Shown here: positions 1 to 7,184 of the stretch, in pieces
Position numbering within the stretch: the stretch's first letter is position 1
How the letters are laid out: each line of letters begins with the position of its first letter
Assembly (NCBI RefSeq): GCF_002087075.1
Contig: NZ_MWSM01000026.1
Coordinates: 1-22,587, forward strand
Length of the DNA stretch: 22,587 bases
Direction of reading: 5' to 3'
From: Streptococcus pseudopneumoniae ATCC BAA-960 = CCUG 49455
GTDB taxonomy: Bacteria > Bacillota > Bacilli > Lactobacillales > Streptococcaceae
Notes under the pieces: generated by a model
Databases searched by the model: none
The model's input: only the letters and a program-made list of their open reading frames with translations
Told to the model about the DNA's origin: nothing
Program-made: the position numbers and the translations under genes

Positions 1-213
1 CGACAGAAACCGTAGAGAAATCTAAGGTAGAGGTAACGCCAGTAGCAGACCCAGCGCATTTAACAGAAGCCGAAAAAGCCAAAGTTAAAGAAGCCGTTTC
101 GAAAGCTAACCCAACAGCCACCAACGTAGTTGTAAAAGACAATGGAGACGTAACTGTCACATTACCAGATGGAACAACTAAAGAAATTCCATCGACAGAA
201 ACCGTAGAGAAAA
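1..213 (+). repeat. Tandem 192-nt (64-residue) Rib-like coding repeat, last unit
   Basis: The 20-base string beginning cgacagaaaccgtagag occurs at position 1 and again at 193, an in-frame distance of 192 nt. It marks one complete repeat unit and the start of the next, which breaks off into the Ser/Asn-rich linker. More units are expected upstream of the window. Confidence 0.75.
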
Positions 214-1046
214 AATCTGGTAATAATAGTACTGATACTAGCAACAGTGGCAACACCAACAATGGAGCTACTACCAACCCTGCTGGCAGCAATAGCAACA
301 GTGTGACACCAGATAACAGAGGCAATACTCCAGCCCCTGGTGTGACAATTGACAATAGTAGCAATACGACCCTTACTACTCCATCGTCTACTGTTGGACA
401 GGCACAAGCAAGCACTTCGACTCAAGAAACGCCAGTTTCTACAAGCACTCCAAACAATTCAGGAACTACAGTGACTCCTAACGAGACTCGTCCTGTTGAC
501 AAGTCTGAGCTTGCTCGATTGGTTGAAGGATTGGAAAGTCGTTTGAAAGATTTGGATGATATAGATAGTACAATGCTTGAGTCAGCTAAAGCTCTTCTTA
601 CAGAGATTAAACAAGCTCTTAATGACGAAAGTTTGACAGAGTCCGATTTGCGTGATATTGTTAGAAGAGTGAGAGAGGTAATAGACTCCTTAAAAGGTGT
701 GAAAGAAGACCAGCAAAATCAAGAAAAAGATCAGATGAAAGACGATAGTCAGACAACTACTGAATTTTCATATGTAGTAATGATTGGCAGTCTACTTGCC
801 CTTCTTGGGCTCCTTCTCTTCCTCATCGCGCGTCGTAAGAAAGAGTCAGAACTCAAGAAATTGGTCAAGGAACTAAGCAAGCTTGAAGCAGAATTGGATT
901 CTACAAATGTGGATACGAAAGTTCTCGACCAAGCACGAGAAGCTCTCGCTCAAGCAGTTGCTTTCCTAGCCAATGAGAAAGAGTCTGACCACACAGAAGA
1001 CGAGTTGATTGAGAAACTCAAAGCGATTCTTGCTCAGCTAAGATAA
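1..1046 (+). CDS. C-terminal part of a large repeat-containing cell-surface protein (5' end outside window)
   Basis: The reading frame is open from base 3 and continues out of the window, so this is only the C-terminal end (about 347 residues). It begins inside a 64-residue repeat: the TETVEK motif at base 3 recurs at base 195, a 192-nt period. The repeat body (DPAHLTEAEKAKVKEAV, then VTLPDGTTKEIP) resembles Rib-like repeats of streptococcal adhesins. Next is a Ser/Thr/Asn-rich linker (about 214-490), a predicted all-helical module (about 498-695), an acidic/Gln linker, one membrane helix (about 765-833) followed by ARRKK, and a second helical module (840-1043) that should be cytoplasmic. No LPXTG precedes the membrane helix, so sortase anchoring is not supported; it looks like an integral membrane adhesin. 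A hairpin at 1328-1361 may end the transcript. The function is inferred from architecture only. Confidence 0.85.
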   Translation, partial: TETVEKSKVEVTPVADPAHLTEAEKAKVKEAVSKANPTATNVVVKDNGDVTVTLPDGTTKEIPSTETVEKKSGNNSTDTSNSGNTNNGATTNPAGSNSNSVTPDNRGNTPAPGVTIDNSSNTTLTTPSSTVGQAQASTSTQETPVSTSTPNNSGTTVTPNETRPVDKSELARLVEGLESRLKDLDDIDSTMLESAKALLTEIKQALNDESLTESDLRDIVRRVREVIDSLKGVKEDQQNQEKDQMKDDSQTTTEFSYVVMIGSLLALLGLLLFLIARRKKESELKKLVKELSKLEAELDSTNVDTKVLDQAREALAQAVAFLANEKESDHTEDELIEKLKAILAQLR

Positions 1047-1327
1047 GCGACATGTTGAAATATCGCAGGCGACCATAGAAGTTACTACATTGCTGGATAA
1101 TGACGATAGGAAAAGTTAGTCGCAAACCTGTAGTGGGAATATACCAGCTTCTAGTGGGGAAGTGGTTCTGGGAACAGGACACCGTCTTTTAAATGGGAAT
1201 GCTTCCTCCTCTAGTACAAGTAGAAGTCTTTGATGGTAGAGTAAGATAAAGAAGAAACACGAAACAAGTAAGATAGTTCATGAAATGGAACTGAAAATTG
1301 CTGGTGTGGACTCTTGAAGGAAGTAAT

Positions 1328-1366
1328 GGATAGAAAGAAGTTGAAAAGCGTCTTTCTATCCATCTT
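1328..1366 (+). terminator. Hairpin, possible terminator of the surface-protein gene
   Basis: GGATAGAAAGA (1328-1338) pairs perfectly with TCTTTCTATCC (1351-1361) around a 12-nt loop and is followed by a T-rich but interrupted tail. It lies 280 nt beyond the stop codon, so assignment to that gene is uncertain. Confidence 0.45.
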
Positions 1367-1451
1367 TCTTTAGGAGTTGATGTAAGCGCTCTCTATCACT
1401 TGGTTTTGTCAGATGATTGTGCTCTCCATAACCAACCATACGTATATCATA

Positions 1452-1558
1452 TATAGTAGATTGAAATAAGATATGAACAAAGAGATTGAGAAAGTCAAAT
1501 TAATTTCTAGAAATATTTTAGAATCCGTAGCCTACTATTCTAGGCTCAATATACTACA
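1452..1558 (+). repeat. RUP element (copy 1)
   Basis: This stretch of about 107 nt begins TATAGTAGATTGAAATAAG, has the core GTCAAATTAATTTCTAGAAAT, and ends CTCAATATACTA. It matches, in opposite orientation, the element at 11143-11245. Length, TA-rich ends and TA target preference fit the Repeat Unit of Pneumococcus, a non-autonomous element thought to be mobilised by IS630-Spn1 transposase. Confidence 0.8.
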
Positions 1559-1575
1559 CTTAAAAAATATTTCTA

Positions 1576-1604
1576 TTGATTAATAGGGATTATTGTGGTA
1601 TAAT
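1576..1604 (+). promoter_or_regulatory. Sigma-70-type promoter ahead of a short RNA / decayed Abi gene
   Basis: TTGATT (1576-1581), a 17-nt spacer, and a perfect TATAAT (1599-1604). Transcription should start near 1611. No intact gene follows within 300 nt. Confidence 0.6.
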
Positions 1605-1610
1605 CTAGGT

Positions 1611-1668
1611 AGATTAGAAGTCATCAAAGGTACAGCAATGTATAACTAGGTGACCTTTTTTCATATAG
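1611..1668 (+). ncRNA. Candidate short structured RNA upstream of the Abi_2 remnant
   Basis: Downstream of the TATAAT box, AAAGGT (about 1627) can pair with ACCTTT (about 1655) around an internal region, and a T run follows. This would give a transcript of about 50-55 nt. Abi_2/AbiF genes are known to be preceded by a conserved structured RNA (the abiF RNA motif); identity with that motif is only a guess from position. The stem is short, so confidence is low. Confidence 0.25.
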
Positions 1669-1682
1669 TGGAGACTGTTAGA

Positions 1683-1925
1683 ATGAATGTTGCCATATTT
1701 GAATTAACAAATTTCAAGGAATATATTCCTTGAAATATTGATATAGTTGATAAAATACGATTAGTTTATAATCCTGTGTTAGCACCTACTACGTTAAAAA
1801 TGGCGATTGAACCTGCACTGACAGAAGAAGAATTGTATCAACATATGAAAGATAAATCTCATTGGGATTTTTCATATAATGTTGATGATGAATTTTATAA
1901 AAAGGATTGCGTAGATTTATGGTAA
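1683..1925 (+). pseudogene. Short degenerate reading frame with internal stop
   Basis: An ATG at 1683, preceded by GTGGAG, opens a frame that hits TGA after 16 codons. The same frame then continues open for about 64 codons (including LTEEELYQHMKDKSHWDF) to TAA at 1923-1925. I do not recognise the product, and it does not look like the missing N-terminus of the following Abi_2 fragment. It could be a decayed small gene or chance. Confidence 0.3.
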
Positions 1926-1959
1926 ATTGGTTAATCGTCAGTATATTTTAGCTAAGTAA

Positions 1960-2726
1960 GCCTACTTATTTGATAGTTACCTTAGAAATTTCCTTCAAGA
2001 AATATTGGAGAGAATTGAAGTCTTTTTGAAAAAGAGTACCGCTGATGCTCTGACGCTTGGATACCAAAAAACTATTTATATTTTTGAAGACGATGATTTA
2101 TATTTTTCTGAACAATCTAAATACTGCAAGGATAACCCTAAACGTCAGGATACTGTCTTGAAAACAAAGTATCATTTATCGCGGTTTATTTTTGAAAAAC
2201 AAGATGATTCCATAGTAAAGAATCAGATTAGACAATATGGTGTTGTGTTGCCTTGGACTGTTTTTCGTTTAATGACATTTGGAAATATATCATCATTTCT
2301 TGTCGCCTTACAACCAGGTTATCGAAATAAGGTTGCTGCTTATATTAGTTTGCTCTTGTATAAGGATGATAAAATTCCAGCTAAAATCTTATTGTCCTGG
2401 TGTAATGCACTTCGATATCTTAGAAATATATGCTCATATAATGGCAGATTATATGAACGCTTACACCATACCTTACCTGCTCTTCATCATTCTGATAAGG
2501 AGTTATTGGAGACAAACTCAGAGAATGATGATAAGACATTATTTATTTATTTTATAGCAATGAGACATCTTATTTTGTCCATGTCCCTAGAAACCCAGAA
2601 TTTTTGGAATAAAAAATACAAAATTTACTAGAAGAAGGAAGTAGAGAACAAGTTGATTTGAGACACTACGGTCTTCCAGAGGACTGGGTGAACTTATTGA
2701 CAATTAAGAATAGGATAATCTCTTAG
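1960..2726 (+). pseudogene. Decayed Abi_2 (AbiD/AbiF-like) HEPN-family abortive-infection gene
   Basis: The translated frame from 1960 (YLFDSYLRNFLQEILERIE) enters the middle of an Abi_2 domain. The rest fits the family: VLPWTVFRLMTFGNISSF, then the HEPN segment LRYLRNICSYNGRLYER (from about 2413). Three lesions are visible. (1) The N-terminus is missing: the frame has a stop at 1957 and no ATG start (only TTG at 2005 without a ribosome binding site). (2) The HEPN Arg-x4-His is Arg-x4-Tyr (TAT at 2437). (3) A shift in the A-rich run near 2609-2620 ends the frame at 2631, while another frame carries on with a typical Abi_2 tail (VDLRHYGLPEDWVNLL) to TAG at 2724-2726. Abi_2 proteins are phage-defence abortive-infection factors; this copy is very likely inactive. 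Confidence 0.7.
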
Positions 2727-2784
2727 ATAGATAATTATTGGAAAGAATAAGATAGTATGGAGGTCTAGTATAAAACAAAATAAA

Positions 2785-2817
2785 GGGCACAAAACTTTTT
2801 TATTCTGTGTTGTGCCT
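2785..2817. terminator. Inverted repeat, possible terminator
   Basis: GGGCACAAAAC (from 2785) pairs with GTGTTGTGCC (2807-2816) with one mismatch. On the plus strand no T run follows; on the minus strand a CTTTATTTTG tail follows, so it would work better on that strand. It separates the Abi_2 remnant from the oxidoreductase gene. Confidence 0.4.
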
Positions 2818-2847
2818 TGAGTGAAACAAAAGGAATAAATTATAACA

Positions 2848-3951
2848 ATGAAAAAAGTTGCCATTATTGGAGCAGGAATTGTGGGGACAACAGCTGCCTA
2901 CTACCTCTCGAAAGAAAGTGACCTAGAGGTAGCCGTCTTTGACCATGGACAAGGTCAGGCTACCAAGGCTGCAGCAGGAATTATCAGTCCTTGGTTTTCC
3001 AAACGCCGCAATAAAGCTTGGTACAAAATGGCGCGCTTAGGGGCTGATTTTTATGTGGATTTATTAGCTGATTTAGAGAAATCAGGGCAAGAAATCGACT
3101 TTTACCATCGTTCGGGAGTCTTTCTCCTGAAAAAGGATGAATCCAAGTTGGAAGAACTCTATGAATTAGCCCTCCAGCGCAGAGAAGAATCTCCCTTGAT
3201 AGGGCAATTAGCCATTCTGGACCAAGCATCATCTAATGAATTATTCCCTGGTTTGCAGGGATTTGACCGTCTGCTCTATGCTTCTGGTGGAGCGAGAGTA
3301 GATGGCCAACTTTTAGTGACTCGTTTGCTGGAATCCAGTCATGTCAAGCTGGTCAAAGAAAAAGTGACTCTGACACCGTTAGCATCAGGCTACCAGATTG
3401 GTGAAGAGGAGTTTGAGCAGGTTATTTTGGCGACGGGAGCTTGGTTGGGGGATATGTTAGAACCCTTGGGTTATGCTGTGGATGTCCGTCCTCAGAAAGG
3501 ACAGCTCCGAGATTATCAGCTGGCCCAAGACATGGAATTTTACCCTGTTGTCATGCCAGAAGGGGAATGGGATTTGATTCCTTTTGCAGGTGGTAAATTG
3601 TCCCTAGGTGCTACCCATGAAAATGATATGGGATTTGATTTGACGGTAGATGAAATCTTGCTCCAGCAAATGGAGGAGGCAGCCTTACCTCACTATCCAG
3701 TTTTAGCTAGAGCGACTTCAAGGGCTGAGCGTGTGGGAATCCGTGCCTATACTAGTGATTTCTCTCCTTTCTTTGGGCAAGTGCCAGAATTGGCAGGTGT
3801 CTACGCTGCTAGTGGACTAGGTTCATCAGGCCTCACAACTGGTCCTATTATTGGTTACCACCTAGCTCAATTGGTCAAAGGCAAGGAGTTGACTTTGAAC
3901 CCTGAAAACTACCCAATTGAAAACTATGTCAAACCGGTAAAAAGCGAATAA
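2848..3951 (+). CDS. FAD-dependent amino-acid oxidoreductase (DAO / DadA / glycine-oxidase type)
   Basis: A 367-residue protein of the DAO superfamily, which oxidises amino or imino acids with FAD. It starts with the dinucleotide-binding fold (VAIIGAGIVGTTAAYYL, GxGxxG at residues 8-13), followed by the acidic residue that binds the ribose (VAVFDHG). The C-terminal FAD-contact segment is present (PFFGQVPELAGVYAASGLGSSGLTTGP). The length is normal for DadA-like or ThiO-like enzymes. The substrate cannot be read from sequence; D-amino acid, glycine or proline are all possible. AAAGGA lies about 13 nt before ATG, a rather long spacing. The stop codon runs directly into a BOX element (TAATACTCAATG). 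It sits immediately upstream of galE, separated from it by the BOX and a new promoter, so it is probably a separate transcription unit. Confidence 0.85.
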   Translation: MKKVAIIGAGIVGTTAAYYLSKESDLEVAVFDHGQGQATKAAAGIISPWFSKRRNKAWYKMARLGADFYVDLLADLEKSGQEIDFYHRSGVFLLKKDESKLEELYELALQRREESPLIGQLAILDQASSNELFPGLQGFDRLLYASGGARVDGQLLVTRLLESSHVKLVKEKVTLTPLASGYQIGEEEFEQVILATGAWLGDMLEPLGYAVDVRPQKGQLRDYQLAQDMEFYPVVMPEGEWDLIPFAGGKLSLGATHENDMGFDLTVDEILLQQMEEAALPHYPVLARATSRAERVGIRAYTSDFSPFFGQVPELAGVYAASGLGSSGLTTGPIIGYHLAQLVKGKELTLNPENYPIENYVKPVKSE

Positions 3952-4102
3952 TACTCAATGAAAATCAAAAAACAAACTAGGAAACTAGCAGCGGGCTGCT
4001 CAAAACACTGTTTTGAGGTTGTGGATGGAACTGACGAAGTCAGTAACCATACCCATGGCAAGGCGAAGCTGACGTTGTTTGAAGAGATTTTCGAAGAGTA
4101 TA
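3951..4102 (+). repeat. BOX element (boxA-boxB-boxC)
   Basis: It begins ATACTCAATGAAAATCAAA, continues through CTCAAAACACTGTTTTGAGG and CTGACGAAGTCAG, and ends TTTGAAGAGATTTTCGAAGAGTAT. GGCAAGGCGAAGCTGACG matches the region targeted by the classical BOXA1R primer with one difference. The 152-nt length fits one boxA, one boxB and one boxC. An 89-codon open frame beginning at 3958 lies mostly inside it and is not a gene. Confidence 0.9.
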
Positions 4103-4143
4103 AGCATTTTACTGAAATTTTATCTTACCCTCTAGGATGGCAA

Positions 4144-4172
4144 ATGACATTCCCTATCAAAAATGGTAAAAT
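4144..4172 (+). promoter_or_regulatory. galE promoter
   Basis: ATGACA (4144-4149), a 17-nt spacer, and TAAAAT (4167-4172), each one base off consensus. It is placed between the BOX element and galE, 34 nt ahead of the start codon. Confidence 0.6.
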
Positions 4173-4205
4173 AAGAAAAAATAATCCGAGAATCGAGGAA
4201 TTAAG

Positions 4206-5225
4206 ATGCAAGAAAAGATTTTGCTAACGGGTGGAGCAGGTTTTATCGGAACCCACACTGTTATTGAGTTAATCCAAGCAGGTCATCAGGTTGTTGTGGT
4301 GGATAACCTTGTCAACAGCAATCGCAAAAGTTTAGAAGTTGTTGAGAGAATTACAGGAGTTGAAGTACCTTTCTATGAGGCAGATATCCGTGATATAGAT
4401 ACTCTTCGTGACATTTTCAAACAAGAAGAACCAACAGGGGTCATTCACTTTGCTGGCTTGAAGGCTGTTGGAGAATCTACTCGTATTCCTCTTGCCTACT
4501 ATGACAACAATATCGCAGGAACTCTTAGCCTTTTGAAAGCTATGGAAGAAGCCAACTGTAAGAACATCATTTTCAGTTCTTCTGCGACAGTTTACGGGGA
4601 TCCTCATACAGTGCCAATCCTGGAAGATTTCCCACTTTCAGTGACCAATCCATACGGTCGTACCAAGCTCATGCTAGAGGAAGTTTTGATAGATATCTAC
4701 AAGGCAGACTCAGAATGGAATGTGGTCTTGCTTCGTTATTTCAACCCAATCGGAGCCCATGAAAGTGGAGACCTAGGAGAAAATCCAAACGGTATTCCAA
4801 ACAACCTCTTGCCATATGTGACTCAAGTAGCTGTTGGGAAATTAGAGCAAGTGCAAGTGTTTGGAGACGATTACGGTACCGAAGATGGAACTGGTGTTCG
4901 TGACTATATCCACGTTGTCGATTTGGCTAAAGGTCACGTCGCAGCTCTGAAAAAAATCCAAAAAGGTTCAGGCCTAAACGTTTATAACCTTGGAACAGGT
5001 AAAGGCTACTCAGTTCTTGAAATTATCCAAAATATGGAAAAAGCAGTGGGACGCCCAATTCCTTACCGCATCGTAGACCGTCGCCCAGGGGATATCGCAG
5101 CCTGCTATTCAGATCCTGCAAAAGCCAAAGCAGAACTAGGCTGGGAAGCAGAACTCGGCATCACCCAAATGTGTGAAGATACATGGCGTTGGCAAAGCAA
5201 GCATCCAAATGGATTTGAAGACTAA
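4206..5225 (+). CDS. galE: UDP-glucose 4-epimerase
   Basis: A 339-residue extended short-chain dehydrogenase that interconverts UDP-glucose and UDP-galactose with bound NAD. The NAD fold motif GGAGFIG is at residues 9-15. The catalytic serine region SSSATVYGDP is at 124-133, and the Tyr-x3-Lys pair is Y150/K154 (NPYGRTK). The length is full for GalE. GAGGAA before the ATG supports the start at 4206. It is not next to galK or galT, so it more likely feeds cell-surface glycan synthesis than the Leloir pathway. The glycosyltransferase gene that starts 1 nt after its stop supports this. Confidence 0.95.
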   Translation: MQEKILLTGGAGFIGTHTVIELIQAGHQVVVVDNLVNSNRKSLEVVERITGVEVPFYEADIRDIDTLRDIFKQEEPTGVIHFAGLKAVGESTRIPLAYYDNNIAGTLSLLKAMEEANCKNIIFSSSATVYGDPHTVPILEDFPLSVTNPYGRTKLMLEEVLIDIYKADSEWNVVLLRYFNPIGAHESGDLGENPNGIPNNLLPYVTQVAVGKLEQVQVFGDDYGTEDGTGVRDYIHVVDLAKGHVAALKKIQKGSGLNVYNLGTGKGYSVLEIIQNMEKAVGRPIPYRIVDRRPGDIAACYSDPAKAKAELGWEAELGITQMCEDTWRWQSKHPNGFED

Positions 5226-5226
5226 G

Positions 5227-6162
5227 ATGGTGATGTCAATCATTGTCCCCTGCTTAAACGAAGAGGAAGTACTTCCTCTTTTTTATCAGGCTCTGGAAGA
5301 TTTGATTCCAGATTTGGAAACAGAAATCGAGTATGTCTTTGTCGAGGATGGATCGAACGATGGAACCTTGGAACTTTTAAAGGCCTATCGGGAGCAAAAT
5401 CCGGCAGTGCATTATCTTTCTTTCTCTCGAAATTTTGGCAAAGAAGCAGCCCTTTATGCAGGCTTGCAATATGCGACAGGAGATTTGGTGGTGGTGATGG
5501 ATGCAGACCTCCAAGATCCTCCTAGTATGTTGCTTGAGATGAAAAACTTACTAGACCAGAATGCAGATTTGGACTGTGTTGGAACACGGAGAACTAGTCG
5601 GGAGGGAGAACCCTTCTTTCGCAGTTTTTGTGCTAATCTCTTTTACCGCCTTATGCAAAAAATTAGTCCAGTAGCCCTGCCATCAGGTGTCCGTGATTTT
5701 CGCATGATGAGACGGTCTGTAGTCGATGCCATTTTAAGCTTGACCGAGTCCAATCGTTTTTCAAAGGGGCTCTTCGCCTGGGTGGGTTTCAAAACCTACT
5801 ATTTGGACTATCCAAATGTCGAAAGGCAGGCTGGCAAGACCAGTTGGAGTTTGAGGCAACTTTTTTTCTACTCCATTGAAGGGATTGTTAATTTTTCAGA
5901 TTTTCCCCTGATTATCGCCTTTGTGGCGGGACTCCTATCTTGTTTTATTTCTTTTGTGATGACTGTTTTTGTGGTGTTTCGGACCCTTATCTTGGGCAAT
6001 CCGACATCTGGTTGGACCTCTCTGATGGCTGTTATTCTCTTTCTTGGAGGCATTCAACTCTTGACTATTGGGATTCTCGGTAAATATATCAGTAAGATTT
6101 ATTTGGAGACTAAAAAAAGACCACTTTATCTTATCAAAGAAAAAAGTTATCATAGATCATGA
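5227..6162 (+). CDS. Membrane-anchored family 2 glycosyltransferase (GtrB / dolichyl-phosphate sugar synthase type)
   Basis: About 311 residues. The GT2 catalytic domain starts MSIIVPCLNEEEVL and has EDGSNDGT and the metal-binding DADLQDPP motif. QAGKTSWSLRQL leads into two C-terminal membrane helices (about 5890-5960 and 6020-6085), the layout of GtrB-type enzymes that load a sugar from a nucleotide donor onto polyprenyl phosphate at the membrane. The start is uncertain: GTG 5173, ATG 5209, ATG 5227 and ATG 5233 are in frame and none has a strong ribosome binding site. I chose 5227 because it begins right after the galE stop, which suggests translational coupling. galE may supply its UDP-sugar. 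Its last codons overlap a new ATG (ATGA) that opens a broken gene. Confidence 0.85.
   Translation: MVMSIIVPCLNEEEVLPLFYQALEDLIPDLETEIEYVFVEDGSNDGTLELLKAYREQNPAVHYLSFSRNFGKEAALYAGLQYATGDLVVVMDADLQDPPSMLLEMKNLLDQNADLDCVGTRRTSREGEPFFRSFCANLFYRLMQKISPVALPSGVRDFRMMRRSVVDAILSLTESNRFSKGLFAWVGFKTYYLDYPNVERQAGKTSWSLRQLFFYSIEGIVNFSDFPLIIAFVAGLLSCFISFVMTVFVVFRTLILGNPTSGWTSLMAVILFLGGIQLLTIGILGKYISKIYLETKKRPLYLIKEKSYHRS
6091..6145 (+). repeat. Direct repeat, left copy (3' end of the glycosyltransferase gene)
   Basis: This 55-nt segment starting AGTAAGATTTAT is repeated at 7020-7074 with only about five differences. Both copies are in the same coding frame (SKIYLETKKRPLYL). Confidence 0.8.
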
Positions 6163-6238
6163 AAAAGTAGGAATTATCTGGCGCAGTCACTTTTTTGTAA
6201 TTATAATTCTTTTGGTCTGGAACTTGAGTGATTTTTAA
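6159..6238 (+). pseudogene. 5' remnant of a membrane-protein gene coupled to the glycosyltransferase
   Basis: An ATG overlaps the glycosyltransferase stop (ATGA), but ATGAAAAAGTAG stops after three codons. Adding one A to the A5 run gives MKKVGIIWRSHFFVIIILLV, a positively charged start followed by a hydrophobic helix, open to TAA at 6236-6238. It is probably the beginning of a polytopic membrane protein that once followed the glycosyltransferase. Both a frameshift and a truncation are visible. Confidence 0.45.
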
Positions 6239-6336
6239 AAAAATTAGGGATTTGACATGATATAAATGAACTATGTGGAATAAATTTACTGCAAAGACGA
6301 TAACTTAATAAATAAAACATTCAGGAGGGTTATTTT

Positions 6337-6981
6337 ATGCTAAGTAAAGAGGATTATACTGAAGAAATCGGGCTAATAAAGAAACAAAATTATGTAGAGG
6401 TTGAACTGTATCCTTTAGTTGCTGATATAATTAAGCCAACTTTAAAAGATAGTTTATCAAAAAGATATGTCTTCGGAAGACAAAGAAGGGGTTTGGGACA
6501 AATTTATTATGGTCTAAGTAATTTTCCTGATATAGTTATTTTAGATAAGACTTATGAAAACAAATCTAGGAAAAGTATAAAAATTGAAGAATGGAAGGAA
6601 CTTCGAGGATGCGTGGAAGTTAAGAATTTAAATTATAGTTTAATTACAGAGGAAAAAATCAAATCAACCATATCGAACAGTTTTGAACATATAACTGGAG
6701 AGATGGGACAACTTATTGGAGACCTTTTATGGTATAAAAAAGTAATTTATACAAATGGAATTGAATGGAGATTTCTAAGTTTAGATGACAAGGAAGAGAT
6801 AGATAATACAATTGTTGAAGTAGTTAACAAAAGAATAGAAACAGAAGAAGCGGGAAATTCTTTTGATTGGTGGAAGAATATTAAAGATTTATCGTTCAAT
6901 TATACGGATATATGCCTATCTAAAGATTGTAGACGAGAGTGGAATGAATTTGTAAAAAGGGTAAAGGAAATAGAATGGTAG
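6337..6981 (+). CDS. Putative PD-(D/E)XK-superfamily nuclease
   Basis: A 214-residue protein I do not recognise as a named family. It has an excellent ribosome binding site (AGGAGGG at 6322-6328, 8 nt before ATG). The pattern FPDIVILD (about residues 63-70), then GCVEVK (about 91-96), then GQLIGDLLWYKKVIYTNGIEWRFL fits the PD-(D/E)XK fold: the catalytic Asp, the ExK pair, a helix with Gln, and a core strand, as in many restriction enzymes and the nuclease domain of type I R subunits. The Lys/Ile-rich, AT-rich codon use differs from neighbouring housekeeping genes and suggests transfer. There is no methylase or other partner beside it. It sits between two copies of the glycosyltransferase 3' end, so it is cargo of an insertion. 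The function (defence nuclease) is inference. Confidence 0.55.
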   Translation: MLSKEDYTEEIGLIKKQNYVEVELYPLVADIIKPTLKDSLSKRYVFGRQRRGLGQIYYGLSNFPDIVILDKTYENKSRKSIKIEEWKELRGCVEVKNLNYSLITEEKIKSTISNSFEHITGEMGQLIGDLLWYKKVIYTNGIEWRFLSLDDKEEIDNTIVEVVNKRIETEEAGNSFDWWKNIKDLSFNYTDICLSKDCRREWNEFVKRVKEIEW

Positions 6982-7019
6982 AAGTCTATTCTCATTGAGG
7001 AATTTAGATTATAAGTTGC

Positions 7020-7121
7020 AGTAAGATTTATCTGGAGACTAAAAAAAGACCACTTTATCTCGTTAAAGAAAAAAGTGATCTTCCTGATTTTACAGAAAAA
7101 AATAAAGTGAAAAGACTATAA
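7020..7121 (+). pseudogene. Duplicated 3' fragment of a glycosyltransferase gene
   Basis: The frame encodes SKIYLETKKRPLYLVKEKSD and a short tail ending VKRL and TAA at 7119-7121. It matches the C-terminus of the intact glycosyltransferase (SKIYLETKKRPLYLIKEKS), but with a different, longer tail. It has no start and no upstream domain, so it is a leftover of a divergent allele. Confidence 0.8.
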
Positions 7122-7184
7122 TTTTACATGGAAATATGCTAAACTAGAAAGAGTGAAACGTTCTTGTCAATTTACTATGAGAGA

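Larger units (their letters stand above)
1047..1682. other. Intergenic stretch without an intact gene
   Basis: No reading frame of credible length, start and ribosome binding site is visible on either strand. The stretch holds a perfect 11-bp hairpin (1328-1361), a RUP element (about 1452-1558), and a consensus-like promoter with a short hairpin and T run (1576-1665). Bases 1047-1320 contain nothing I recognise; they may be decayed coding DNA. Confidence 0.6.

Noticed and set aside
2005..2631. Intact 208-residue protein from TTG at 2005
   Set aside because: It would start in the middle of the Abi_2 domain, with no ribosome binding site, and end at a frameshift; treated as part of a pseudogene.
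3958..4227. 89-codon open frame between the oxidoreductase and galE
   Set aside because: It lies almost entirely within a BOX element, has no ribosome binding site and ends inside galE.
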